Notes: a model not told the origin generated them from the letters alone. Positions 1 through 6,442 are shown, numbered from the stretch's first letter. The stretch is 10,178 bases of DNA from DHVE2 group archaeon (GCA_015520975.1 WAOZ01000146.1:1-10178); one strand, 5' to 3'. Numbers and translations are program-made.

Positions 1-1197
1 GTATTTGAGTATGGTAGAGATGCGGTTTTAGTATGGACCAATTATCAAAACGGGCACATAGAATTCACATCCTGCGAAGATATCCCGCATTTCATTTTGA
101 TTGAAAGACCGATAATGAACGCATTTTTCGCCTCATACCAACTTGCTGATAAAAAATGTGCGCAGAGTTACACATACGGCCCGGCCGCGGGGGGCATCGG
201 TGAGGCAGGGGCTTTCAGAATACTGACATGCGGCGAGAGAATCGAAGATATCGCACCTTACACGGGCTTCAAAAGAAAACGAAATATGATTCACGCAATA
301 AACAAAAAAACAGTTTACAATGCCCTGCCGTTCATAGCAAGACTGTGCGGACAGTTTTCGGCATCCTATACTGCGCTGTTTATGAACCTTGCATTCAGCG
401 ATGTATCGGAGGAGTATGAAAGGATGTTGTTAATCGCCGTGGAGCTTGAAAGACTGCACAATCACATGTGGGTCATTCATAAACTCGCCTCGGATGCCGC
501 GCAGAAAATCGCATCTGCACACTTCGCCGCATTGACCGAGAACCTTTTAAGGCTTAACGCAGCGATTTTCGGAAGCCGGTACCTTATGAATATCTCAAAT
601 CCGCGAATCCCCAAAGATGGGAAATTCAAAGAAAAGCTCAGCGAACTTAAAAAGGAATTTAACTCTCTCGTGGACGACCTGCTCAGAACCAGGATTTTCA
701 TTGACAGACTGCATACCACCTGCACACTAACAAATAAGGACATTTTATTACACGATATTATAGGCATACCTGCAAGAGCCTCTGGTGTGCCGCGAGATTC
801 ACGCAAATTCGGTGTTTTAGCTAAATACTATCGCGACTTCAAAATCGCAATTGAGAGCGACGGTGATTCGCTGGCAAGATTGATGGTTCGTGTGAATGAG
901 ATAGAAACCAGTTTTGAGATCATCGAAAATGTGGATTTACCCAAAAATTTTGCCGCTCCTGAAAGGCCTTCTAATGGGTTCAGATACGGGATGATAGAGG
1001 CTCCGCCGGGAGACATATTTATGGCGCTGGAAATTGAAGACGGCCGAATAAAATGGTTCCGCGTAAGACCGCCATCGCTGGTGATGCTTCATGCATTTTC
1101 CGTGGGCGTTCGCAAAAATGTTTTCACGGATTTTCCGTTCGCGCTTGATAGTTTCGGTGCGTACTTTGCAGACGCAGATCTTTACAGGAGGCGATGA
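1..1197 (+). CDS. [NiFe]-hydrogenase-like large subunit (NuoD/HycE family) lacking NiFe ligands, 5' end cut off
   Basis: The reading frame is open from base 1, so the gene starts upstream; the first in-frame TTG (97) is not a convincing start. About 398 codons are visible. The fold is suggested by the order of blocks: a GPAAGG segment, a CGERI segment, YTGFKRKRNMI where relatives have a GYxHRGIEK motif, then RLCGQFSASY, then LERLHNHM, and a C-terminal DFPFALDSFGAYFADAD. These match the order seen in HycE/MbhL/NuoD proteins. In true hydrogenases the first motif is RxCGxCxxxH and the last is DPCxxCxxH. Here the first keeps only one cysteine (codon 346-348), with Phe and Tyr at the other positions, and the last has no cysteine at all, so a NiFe centre is unlikely. 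The protein should form the cytoplasmic arm of a membrane complex with the next two genes. It could be an Ehr-type subunit or a divergent NuoD; the substrate is unknown. Its stop overlaps the next start (ATGA). Confidence 0.85.
   Translation, partial: VFEYGRDAVLVWTNYQNGHIEFTSCEDIPHFILIERPIMNAFFASYQLADKKCAQSYTYGPAAGGIGEAGAFRILTCGERIEDIAPYTGFKRKRNMIHAINKKTVYNALPFIARLCGQFSASYTALFMNLAFSDVSEEYERMLLIAVELERLHNHMWVIHKLASDAAQKIASAHFAALTENLLRLNAAIFGSRYLMNISNPRIPKDGKFKEKLSELKKEFNSLVDDLLRTRIFIDRLHTTCTLTNKDILLHDIIGIPARASGVPRDSRKFGVLAKYYRDFKIAIESDGDSLARLMVRVNEIETSFEIIENVDLPKNFAAPERPSNGFRYGMIEAPPGDIFMALEIEDGRIKWFRVRPPSLVMLHAFSVGVRKNVFTDFPFALDSFGAYFADADLYRRR
1186..1191 (+). promoter_or_regulatory. Ribosome binding site AGGAGG for the small subunit
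   Basis: A perfect AGGAGG lies in the last codons of the large-subunit gene. It is only 2 bases from the ATG at 1194 but 8 bases from the in-frame ATG at 1200. The spacing favours 1200 as the real start, which would shorten the small subunit by two residues. Confidence 0.7.
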
Positions 1198-1796
1198 AAA
1201 TGTGGATCATTCGCGGGCTTAAAAAAGGCGTCATAACAACTACCTTTCCGAACAAATCAGATGACACGATACCTTTGTCATTATATCCCGAAAACACTGA
1301 TAGATGCGTGATTTCTGATGAGATGACCCGTTTTGGATGTCTGGGTTGCGGTTTATGTAAGGAGAATATGAAACGATTGGAAAATGTAATTGAAATTTAT
1401 AAGCCTCTGCGTTTCCCGGTGAAAAAATCGCTGCACATATTCTTTTTAGATGTGGGCACATGCGGAGCGTGCAACAGAGAGATTTCTCTTCTGAAAGCAC
1501 CACAGTATGATCTGCACAGACTCGGAATGTTCTTCACACCAACACCGAAACATGCCGATGTTATGCTAGTCGCCGGAGAGCTAACCGAAGAAATGATACC
1601 CATTCTGAAAGATGCATACGAATTGATGCCAAAGCCGAACGGTGTTATTGCTGTCGGCTCGTGCGCTTCAAACGACACAGCGTACAGGAAAATAGGAGAA
1701 GTTGTGCCATTGAACGGGAGAATCGGCGGCTGTCCCCCTCAACCGCTATCCATCTTGAAGGCGCTTCTTGTATTTACCGGGAGGTGGAAACATTGA
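1194..1796 (+). CDS. Hydrogenase-like small subunit (NuoB/HycG family) with extra N-terminal cysteine module
   Basis: 200 residues. Residues about 78-195 are the NuoB/HycG (oxidored_q6) domain: GTCGACN (C90, C93), PKHADVMLVAGELT, GSCAS (C157) and GGCPPQP (C180). Together these give the four ligands of the proximal [4Fe-4S] cluster that passes electrons to the large subunit. The loop between C157 and C180 is shorter than in E. coli HycG. The first 60 residues differ from a usual HycG N-terminus: LKKGVITTTFP followed by C38 and CLGCGLC (C49, C52, C55) resembles the start of HycF/HyfH-type ferredoxins, so this may be a fused, shortened ferredoxin able to hold a second cluster. That is inference. 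The gene overlaps the large-subunit stop by 4 bases and shares a 4-base overlap (TTGA) with the antiporter gene, indicating coupled translation. The start is either 1194 or 1200; the ribosome site favours 1200. Confidence 0.88.
   Translation: MKMWIIRGLKKGVITTTFPNKSDDTIPLSLYPENTDRCVISDEMTRFGCLGCGLCKENMKRLENVIEIYKPLRFPVKKSLHIFFLDVGTCGACNREISLLKAPQYDLHRLGMFFTPTPKHADVMLVAGELTEEMIPILKDAYELMPKPNGVIAVGSCASNDTAYRKIGEVVPLNGRIGGCPPQPLSILKALLVFTGRWKH
1780..1785 (+). promoter_or_regulatory. Ribosome binding site GGAGGT deciding a TTG start
   Basis: GGAGGT stands 7 bases before the TTG at 1793. It supports that TTG as the start of the antiporter subunit rather than any in-frame codon further upstream, where the frame is open but lies inside the small-subunit gene. 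Confidence 0.7.
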
Positions 1797-3595
1797 ACTT
1801 CTGGCTATTAATAATCACCGCATATCTGTGTAGCGGAGTGGTCGCATTAAAATCTCCAAAAGCTGCATATTTTATCACAGCAGCAACTGCACTGGCGGCC
1901 ATAACTGGCATCATCGGAGGAAGGGCGGGCACCGACGAGATTAACGGATACTTTATCTTTTTAGCATCCATAATATGGTTTTTCATATCCATTTATTCTC
2001 TCGGGTACGATAAAAGGGATCGCGTACTTGCGTCCTCTTTCTCATTCACCACGGCCATGATGCTCGTAATTTTAGTTTCACGCGATGCACTAACATTCCT
2101 CGCAGGCTGGGAAGGCATGACAATCGCATCGTTCCTGAGCCTATATTCTCGCAAAAACTCGCGCCACGCATCGTACACATTCCTCGCATTCGGAGAACTC
2201 AGCACTGCTATGCTACTCTCAGGTTTTGCATACGCATTTTCCATCACGCACAGTATCATTTTCAGCTCGTGGCATGGAATCGCAGAGTGGAGCGGGATTT
2301 TTATGGTTCTGGCTCTCGGTTTCGTGATTAAAATGGCAGCGGTGCCGTTTCACATCTGGCTTCCAGAAGCACACTCAAGGGCACCTGCCAACATGTCCGC
2401 GCAACTGAGTGCGGTGATGACGCTTATGGGCGTGTACGGATTGATAAGATTCCTGGATGTATCAGTGCCTGCCATCTGGGTCGGCGAAATTTTGCTGGCA
2501 ATGGGTGCTATAACAGCCGTTATCGGAGCATTCTATGCCGCAGTATGCGATCATGTGAAGAAATTACCCGCTTACAGCACCGTTGAGAACGATGGCGTTA
2601 TTATAGCCCTTGCAGGTGCTTTCATTCTAATGGCAAACGAGGGATATCCGGTAATCGGCGGATTCGTTTTGGTGAGTCTTCTATTCTTTGCATTCGCACA
2701 TAGCATTTCGAAATCGCTGCTTTTCGCAATCTCCGGAAAACTGGAGCAAAGCGGTGGAGAGTATCTGGGCGGAAACTTTCATCTCTCAAAAATTGCGATT
2801 ATGGGTGGCTACGCTGCGGCGATTTCGCTATCCGGCATACCTCCTCTTCCCGGCTATATTGGAGAATGGTCCGCGCTCGAATCCCTTTTCCAGTCATTCT
2901 ATCTTTCAAGCCTTCAACTGAAACTTCTAACAGTCATAATCGGCGCACTTATTGCACTCACTGCAGGTATAAGCACGGTGGCCATGAGCAAATTCATTGT
3001 GCATGGAGTTCAGAGGAGCAAAACCCGAAAATACGACATATCAGATGCTGGTATCGCCGTCGGTACGGGTGTTCTAATTCTCTGCGGTTTGTTCCCGCAG
3101 CTGATTTTCCATACGTTTTCACCGATAGTGGAGAACATCGCAGGATTTGGCTCTGAAAAGTTCATAGGCGGGCTCCTTGGAATACCCGACGGCACACTAA
3201 TCATTTCGGGTAACGGATTCGGTGTGCTCTCGCCGACCTCTCTGTTCGCATTGATCACGGGAACATTTCTGGTGCTTTACGCTCTGATTCGAGCCAAGTT
3301 CCTGAAAAAAGCAAGAATTGTGCCTGTATGGACCGGTGGGCTTAAAAACCCAGAGTATCCTGCACGGGCGCATTCGGTCATATTGCTGTTCACGCAGAAA
3401 TGGTTATTTAAAACCGATGAGGATCTCAATTACAAAGATTCCGTTTACAATTTCTTCGTGTTTCTGGGTAAAAAAGCACGCGGGTTCGGAAAAACTTTTC
3501 AGAAAGCGCTCATGCCCGGAAACGACAGGCGATATGTACTTTATATGCTCGTCTCGCTGTTTGTTCTGCTCATACTTGCGGTCATTCCGATTTAA
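1793..3595 (+). CDS. Proton-translocating antiporter-like membrane subunit (HyfB/HycC/NuoL family)
   Basis: 600 residues from a TTG start that overlaps the previous stop. The protein is strongly hydrophobic, with many membrane helices from the first residues (FWLLIITAY) to a final helix just before the stop. It carries the hallmarks of the complex I/Mrp antiporter family (Proton_antipo_M): a glutamate in GWEGMTIASF (E107), a lysine in VIKMAAVPFHIWLPEAH (K180) followed by SRAPANMSAQLSAVM, YSTVENDGVI, HSISKSLLFAISGKL, and GIPPLPGYIGEW. These charged residues form the proton path in relatives. The YSTVEN block and the overall length suit HyfB/HycC (about 600-670 residues) better than NuoM/N. It should sit in the cytoplasmic membrane and couple electron flow in the two preceding subunits to H+ or Na+ movement. 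The long C-terminal part (about residue 430 on) is less conserved. It is the last gene of its operon; other subunits such as a NuoH-like anchor would have to lie upstream of the window. Confidence 0.92.
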   Translation: MNFWLLIITAYLCSGVVALKSPKAAYFITAATALAAITGIIGGRAGTDEINGYFIFLASIIWFFISIYSLGYDKRDRVLASSFSFTTAMMLVILVSRDALTFLAGWEGMTIASFLSLYSRKNSRHASYTFLAFGELSTAMLLSGFAYAFSITHSIIFSSWHGIAEWSGIFMVLALGFVIKMAAVPFHIWLPEAHSRAPANMSAQLSAVMTLMGVYGLIRFLDVSVPAIWVGEILLAMGAITAVIGAFYAAVCDHVKKLPAYSTVENDGVIIALAGAFILMANEGYPVIGGFVLVSLLFFAFAHSISKSLLFAISGKLEQSGGEYLGGNFHLSKIAIMGGYAAAISLSGIPPLPGYIGEWSALESLFQSFYLSSLQLKLLTVIIGALIALTAGISTVAMSKFIVHGVQRSKTRKYDISDAGIAVGTGVLILCGLFPQLIFHTFSPIVENIAGFGSEKFIGGLLGIPDGTLIISGNGFGVLSPTSLFALITGTFLVLYALIRAKFLKKARIVPVWTGGLKNPEYPARAHSVILLFTQKWLFKTDEDLNYKDSVYNFFVFLGKKARGFGKTFQKALMPGNDRRYVLYMLVSLFVLLILAVIPI

Positions 3596-3610
3596 CATCG
3601 CTTTTCAATT

Positions 3611-3616
3611 ATTTTT
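3611..3616 (+). terminator. Possible oligo-T terminator of the hydrogenase-like operon
   Basis: The sequence ATTTTT follows the antiporter stop by about 15 bases in an AT-rich spacer. Short T runs can end transcription in archaea. The run is short and there is no clear hairpin, so this is weak. Confidence 0.3.
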
Positions 3617-3670
3617 GCAGTTTCTTAAAACGCACGGTTAATGCATACAGCACACTCAATTTTAGACAAA

Positions 3671-3680
3671 TTTTAAATAC
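3671..3680 (+). promoter_or_regulatory. TATA box of the KaiC-like/wHTH/rpiA operon
   Basis: TTTTAAATAC is preceded by a purine-rich stretch (agacaaa) that could serve as the BRE. Its centre is about 26 bases from the ATG at 3702, the usual archaeal distance from TATA box to transcription start. The transcript is therefore predicted to begin at or within a few bases of the start codon (leaderless). Confidence 0.65.
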
Positions 3681-3701
3681 CGTGATGGAGATAATAGAAG
3701 G

Positions 3702-4568
3702 ATGGTTGTCAAGGTGAAAACTGGCATTATTGGATTGAACCGACTTCTTGATGGGGGCTTCAACAAAAACTCATCAAATGTGATTATAGGCTCCACGGGA
3801 GCCGGGAAAACCACATTCGCCACGCAGTTCATAAGGCGCGGGCTCATCGAGGGGCAGGAAGCAATATTCATAAGCCTTGACGAAAACAAAGAGCAGATTA
3901 TCAGAGACGCCGTTAATATGGGCTGGAAGGATATACTCTATTTTGTGGAGAATGAAAAACTGATTTTCGTGGACGCATCCGGCAAGGAGTTTCAGGCTTT
4001 CATAAAAAAGGAGCTCCCTGATTTTGTCACGCAGTGGTCCGGCGCGGATGTGCGCATCGCCATAGATCCTCTCACGCCGGTCGTGTGGGCCACGCCCTCG
4101 CGATACGAGCAGAGAGAGCTTCTGGGATTCATGCTCAAAGAGCTCAGAAAAATAGGCACAGTTGTGGCAACACTGGAAGAGCACGGTCCGCCAGATCTGT
4201 CGTCACCGGAGACCGTGATACCTATGTATCTAGCAGATACAGTTATACATCTGAGATACCGCGCCGCCGACGAGTTCCAAAGGGAGATGAAAATAGTGAA
4301 GATGCGTGGTAGCAGGCACAGCGAGATGGTGCATCCGTACAAGATTATAAGAGGGTTGGGGATCGTTGTCAAACAGCGGGGATACAGAATAAAGAACACG
4401 CGCGAGGCAGTTTTGGAACTGGAAAAGAAGGTGCTCAAAAAACTCAAAAATGCATCTCCCGTGGTCATTGCGCGAATCAGAGCGGCACTCAAGGAGATAA
4501 AAGATGATGACATAGAGGACATGAACATCGATGAGATGGTTGAGCTCATTGTGGAGGAATTCTCGTGA
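3702..4568 (+). CDS. KaiC/RadA-like RecA-superfamily ATPase
   Basis: 288 residues. Residues 7-19 (TGIIGLNRLLDGG) match the opening of archaeal KaiC-domain proteins. The Walker A motif is GSTGAGKT at 30-37. ISLDE at 57-61 occupies the place of the catalytic acidic pair, and a Walker B strand VRIAID ends at D122. Residues up to about 235 form one KaiC-like core. The last 50 residues are charged and helical (LELEKKVLKKL onward, then an acidic stretch) and may be a partner-binding tail. Single-domain KaiC-like ATPases are widespread in archaea and are thought to act in signalling, but most have no known partner. Here the next gene, overlapping by 4 bases (GTGA), encodes a double winged-helix protein, so an ATPase-regulator pair is likely (inference). 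The substrate and signal are unknown. The ATG at 3702 is chosen because of the TATA distance and because the conserved core starts directly after it. Confidence 0.88.
   Translation: MVVKVKTGIIGLNRLLDGGFNKNSSNVIIGSTGAGKTTFATQFIRRGLIEGQEAIFISLDENKEQIIRDAVNMGWKDILYFVENEKLIFVDASGKEFQAFIKKELPDFVTQWSGADVRIAIDPLTPVVWATPSRYEQRELLGFMLKELRKIGTVVATLEEHGPPDLSSPETVIPMYLADTVIHLRYRAADEFQREMKIVKMRGSRHSEMVHPYKIIRGLGIVVKQRGYRIKNTREAVLELEKKVLKKLKNASPVVIARIRAALKEIKDDDIEDMNIDEMVELIVEEFS
4553..4557 (+). promoter_or_regulatory. Ribosome binding site GGAGG deciding a GTG start
   Basis: GGAGG lies inside the end of the KaiC-like gene, 7 bases before the GTG at 4565. That GTG overlaps the TGA stop of the upstream gene. 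This supports translational coupling and the GTG as the true start. Confidence 0.7.
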
Positions 4569-5239
4569 GCATAGGTAAAGCTCTTCAGGAGATTCTGAAG
4601 CCGCACGAAGAAGGATACGAGGTGGGTGTGCATCCACTCTCCAACAGAACCAGACGCGCTGTTCTGAGAGAACTGACACGCAAGCCCTGTCAGACTGCCA
4701 CAGCAGTGGCGACCAAGTTGGGTGCAAATGTTCAGAATGTACAGTGGCATCTGAAGAAACTCGAGGAATACGATTTCGTGAAATCTTTCAAAAAATCGCG
4801 TATCAGGTACTATCCTGCAGAGCTTATAAGCGCTGAGGATTTAGACATGTTTTCGCTGATCGCGGGCAAAAACGGATGGCTCGTGGTGAAGTCTTTATTA
4901 TCCAGATGCCGCGAAATTAATTTTCTGAGCAGACACATGGGCAAATCCACCGCATACCGCATCCTGGCAGAGCTCAAAAAAAATGGATATGTTGAAGAGA
5001 TCCGTTCTTCGCGGGCCATTTACTGCCTCTCGGATAAGTTTCACTCGAAACTTGAGTATTACGATAAAAGGGGGCTTGAGTTCAGAAAAATTTTTCTCAA
5101 AAAAATCGAATTGCGGGGCTATAGAGTGGAGATTGTCGGCACGGTCAATTACGAAACGAAGATCAGAATAGAGGGATATGAGAAATTCACGGTGGGTATA
5201 TTCATCTCACCGCTCAGAACCGCGCTGGAGGTGAGGTAA
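4565..5239 (+). CDS. Transcriptional regulator with two winged-helix domains
   Basis: 224 residues from a GTG start. Residues about 24-90 form an ArsR-like winged helix: LSNRTRRAVLRELTRK, then a recognition-helix region (NVQNVQWHLKKLEEYDFV), then a wing (SRIRYYPAEL). Residues about 95-150 look like a second winged helix (VVKSLLSR, STAYRILAELKKNGYVEE, RAIYCLSDK). The remaining 70 residues are a short alpha/beta region I do not recognise. There are no obvious metal-binding cysteine clusters. It probably binds DNA, and the overlap with the KaiC-like ATPase gene suggests the two proteins work together, for example with the ATPase controlling DNA binding (inference). The target genes are unknown; the neighbouring hydrogenase-like operon, amt, or its own operon are candidates only by position. 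It ends one base into the rpiA start codon. Confidence 0.8.
   Translation: MSIGKALQEILKPHEEGYEVGVHPLSNRTRRAVLRELTRKPCQTATAVATKLGANVQNVQWHLKKLEEYDFVKSFKKSRIRYYPAELISAEDLDMFSLIAGKNGWLVVKSLLSRCREINFLSRHMGKSTAYRILAELKKNGYVEEIRSSRAIYCLSDKFHSKLEYYDKRGLEFRKIFLKKIELRGYRVEIVGTVNYETKIRIEGYEKFTVGIFISPLRTALEVR
5228..5234 (+). promoter_or_regulatory. Ribosome binding site GGAGGTGA region for rpiA
   Basis: GGAGGTG(A) ends about 4-5 bases before the ATG at 5239, a near-perfect complement to the archaeal 16S 3' end. It favours the first ATG over the in-frame ATG five codons later. Confidence 0.7.
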
Positions 5240-5916
5240 TGGATGTGGAAACTATGAAAAAACTCGCGGGCGAAAAAGCCGCGGAAAGGGTTAAGGACGG
5301 CATGGTCGTTGGGCTCGGCACAGGCTCAACCGTGAAATACACCATTCTGAAACTTGGCGAAATGGTCTCAAACGGGCTTGACATAATAGGCATACCCACA
5401 TCGAAAAACACGGAAAAACTTGCACAATCTCTGGGGATCAAACTCGCCAGCATTAACGATTATCCCGAAATAGATCTGACAATAGATGGAGCGGATGAAG
5501 TAGATCCGAACCTCAACCTAATAAAAGGCGGCGGAGGCGCATTATTGAGAGAGAAAATAGTGGCTCACGCATCCAAATACGAAATCATAGTGGTGGATGA
5601 GGGAAAACTCAAAGATCATCTCGGCGGGTTCCCTCTGCCTGTGGAAGTGGTACAGTTCGGCTGGAAAAGAACCAAGCTGTGCCTTGAGAAACTCGGATGC
5701 AAAGCTATGCTGAGGACGAAAGGTGGCGCGCCATACATAACAGATAACGGAAATTACATACTTGATTGCAAATTCGGAACGATAGAAAACCCCGCAGAAC
5801 TCGAAAAGCGCATAGACGAAATACCGGGCGTGGTCGAAGTGGGATTATTCGTGAATTTGGCCGACGAGGTTTATATCGGAAAAAAAGATTGTGTAAAAAT
5901 TATGCGTAAGATTTGA
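5239..5916 (+). CDS. rpiA: Ribose-5-phosphate isomerase A
   Basis: 225 residues, the usual length of RpiA. It interconverts ribose 5-phosphate and ribulose 5-phosphate in the cytoplasm. In archaea this links the ribulose monophosphate route or the non-oxidative pentose steps to nucleotide synthesis. Diagnostic motifs are all present: GLGTGST (25-31), DGADEVD with D83 and D86, KGGGGALLREK with K96 and E105, the catalytic base equivalent to E103 of the E. coli enzyme, and VDEGKL. There is no sign of truncation. The start codon shares one base with the stop of the winged-helix regulator (TAATG), so it is most likely the third gene of that operon, an unusual partner for a signalling pair. Its 3' end overlaps the convergent regulator gene by 17 bases. 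Confidence 0.97.
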   Translation: MDVETMKKLAGEKAAERVKDGMVVGLGTGSTVKYTILKLGEMVSNGLDIIGIPTSKNTEKLAQSLGIKLASINDYPEIDLTIDGADEVDPNLNLIKGGGGALLREKIVAHASKYEIIVVDEGKLKDHLGGFPLPVEVVQFGWKRTKLCLEKLGCKAMLRTKGGAPYITDNGNYILDCKFGTIENPAELEKRIDEIPGVVEVGLFVNLADEVYIGKKDCVKIMRKI

Positions 5917-6268
5917 GATCTTTAATGAGATCTTCGATCTCTTTAATCTTTTTCTGTAGATCCTTGGTAATTTCGTCTAAGACCTTATCAAAGGGCTTTG
6001 AGAGTCTGTAGCCGTGTACGGGTCTGCCCTTGCCCTCCTTTTTGATGTCTCTCTTTGTGATCCAGCCCTTCTTTCTAAGATACTGCATAGCTATGCTGAC
6101 TTCGGGCTGTCTCAGTCCCGTGGCTTTTTCAATTTCCACAGATGTTACCTCGTCCTTTTTGCGTATGTACGCCAGTGTTCTAGCAACATTCCGCGGCAGT
6201 CCTGCTCTCTGTATCAACTGTGCGAGTTTTTCATCATCTTTTGTCATTGTATCTCTCATATCTATCAC
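5900..6268 (-). CDS. Small winged-helix transcriptional regulator with coiled-coil tail
   Basis: 122 residues from a GTG at 6268; in-frame ATGs at 6259 and 6247 are alternatives. Residues about 20-75 are a winged helix: NVARTLAYIRKKDEVTSVEI, then a recognition helix (RQPEVSIAMQYLRKKGWI), and a basic wing KKEGKGRPVHGYRL. It resembles MarR/TrmB-like archaeal regulators. Residues about 87-120 (FDKVLDEITKDLQKKIKEI onward) have a heptad-like pattern and are probably a dimerising coiled coil. No ligand domain is present. The TATA box at 6291-6300 lies 27-28 bases before the GTG, so the message may be leaderless from GTG, or have a short leader if ATG 6259 is used. It is divergent from amt with a 200-base shared region holding inverted repeats, so it could control amt or itself (inference). 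It overlaps the end of rpiA by 17 bases. Confidence 0.82.
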   Translation of the reverse strand: MIDMRDTMTKDDEKLAQLIQRAGLPRNVARTLAYIRKKDEVTSVEIEKATGLRQPEVSIAMQYLRKKGWITKRDIKKEGKGRPVHGYRLSKPFDKVLDEITKDLQKKIKEIEDLIKDLKSYA

Positions 6269-6290
6269 CGCGCCATCTATTAAAGGTGAG

Positions 6291-6300
6291 GTATATAAAG
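6291..6300 (-). promoter_or_regulatory. TATA box of the small winged-helix regulator
   Basis: Read on the minus strand this is CTTTATATAC, preceded by the purine-rich GAAAA of a possible BRE. Its centre is 27-28 bases before the GTG at 6268, which fits a leaderless message. Confidence 0.65.
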
Positions 6301-6327
6301 TTTTCTATGCTCAAAAATTCGTTTAAA

Positions 6328-6344
6328 ATTGGGCTTCGGCCAAT
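6328..6344 (+). repeat. Inverted repeat ATTGG-N7-CCAAT
   Basis: Five-base arms separated by seven bases. The core can also fold as GGC(TTCG)GCC, a C(UUCG)G tetraloop in RNA. It resembles the repeat at 6405-6419, so a shared DNA-binding site is possible. Confidence 0.4.
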
Positions 6345-6404
6345 ACTGGTTCTGTTTAAATATCATCATTTGTATGATTGTTAATTGATTTAAATTTACT
6401 CAAA

Positions 6405-6419
6405 TTTGGGTAGGCCAAA
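6405..6419 (+). repeat. Inverted repeat TTTGG-N5-CCAAA next to the amt TATA box
   Basis: Five-base arms separated by five bases, ending just before the amt TATA box and covering the place where the BRE would sit. It shares the TTGGG...GGCCAA core with the repeat at 6328-6344. A protein bound here would compete with, or recruit, the general transcription factors. Confidence 0.45.
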
Positions 6420-6422
6420 AAA

Positions 6423-6429
6423 TTTATAA
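6423..6429 (+). promoter_or_regulatory. TATA box of amt
   Basis: TTTATAA, preceded by CCAAAAAA, which could serve as a BRE. The predicted start of transcription is near 6450, giving a leader of about 20 bases that includes the ribosome site GAGGTG at 6461-6466. Confidence 0.6.
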
Positions 6430-6442
6430 CGATAATCGTTAT
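6426..6442 (+). promoter_or_regulatory. 17-bp perfect palindrome, candidate operator overlapping the amt promoter
   Basis: ATAACGATAATCGTTAT is perfectly symmetrical about the A at 6434. It overlaps the end of the TATA box and runs towards the predicted transcription start, the classic place for a repressor site in archaea. It matches the inner 17 bases of the classical bacterial Fur box at 15 positions, with two symmetrical changes. The binding protein is unknown. Confidence 0.6.

Noticed and set aside
1661..1792. 44 extra residues upstream of the antiporter start
   Set aside because: This part overlaps the small-subunit coding region, is charged rather than hydrophobic, and the GGAGGT site points to the TTG at 1793.
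3992..4750. Long minus-strand open frames opposite the KaiC-like and regulator genes
   Set aside because: They mirror two well-supported genes, their translations are serine-rich without known motifs, and they have no promoter or ribosome site.
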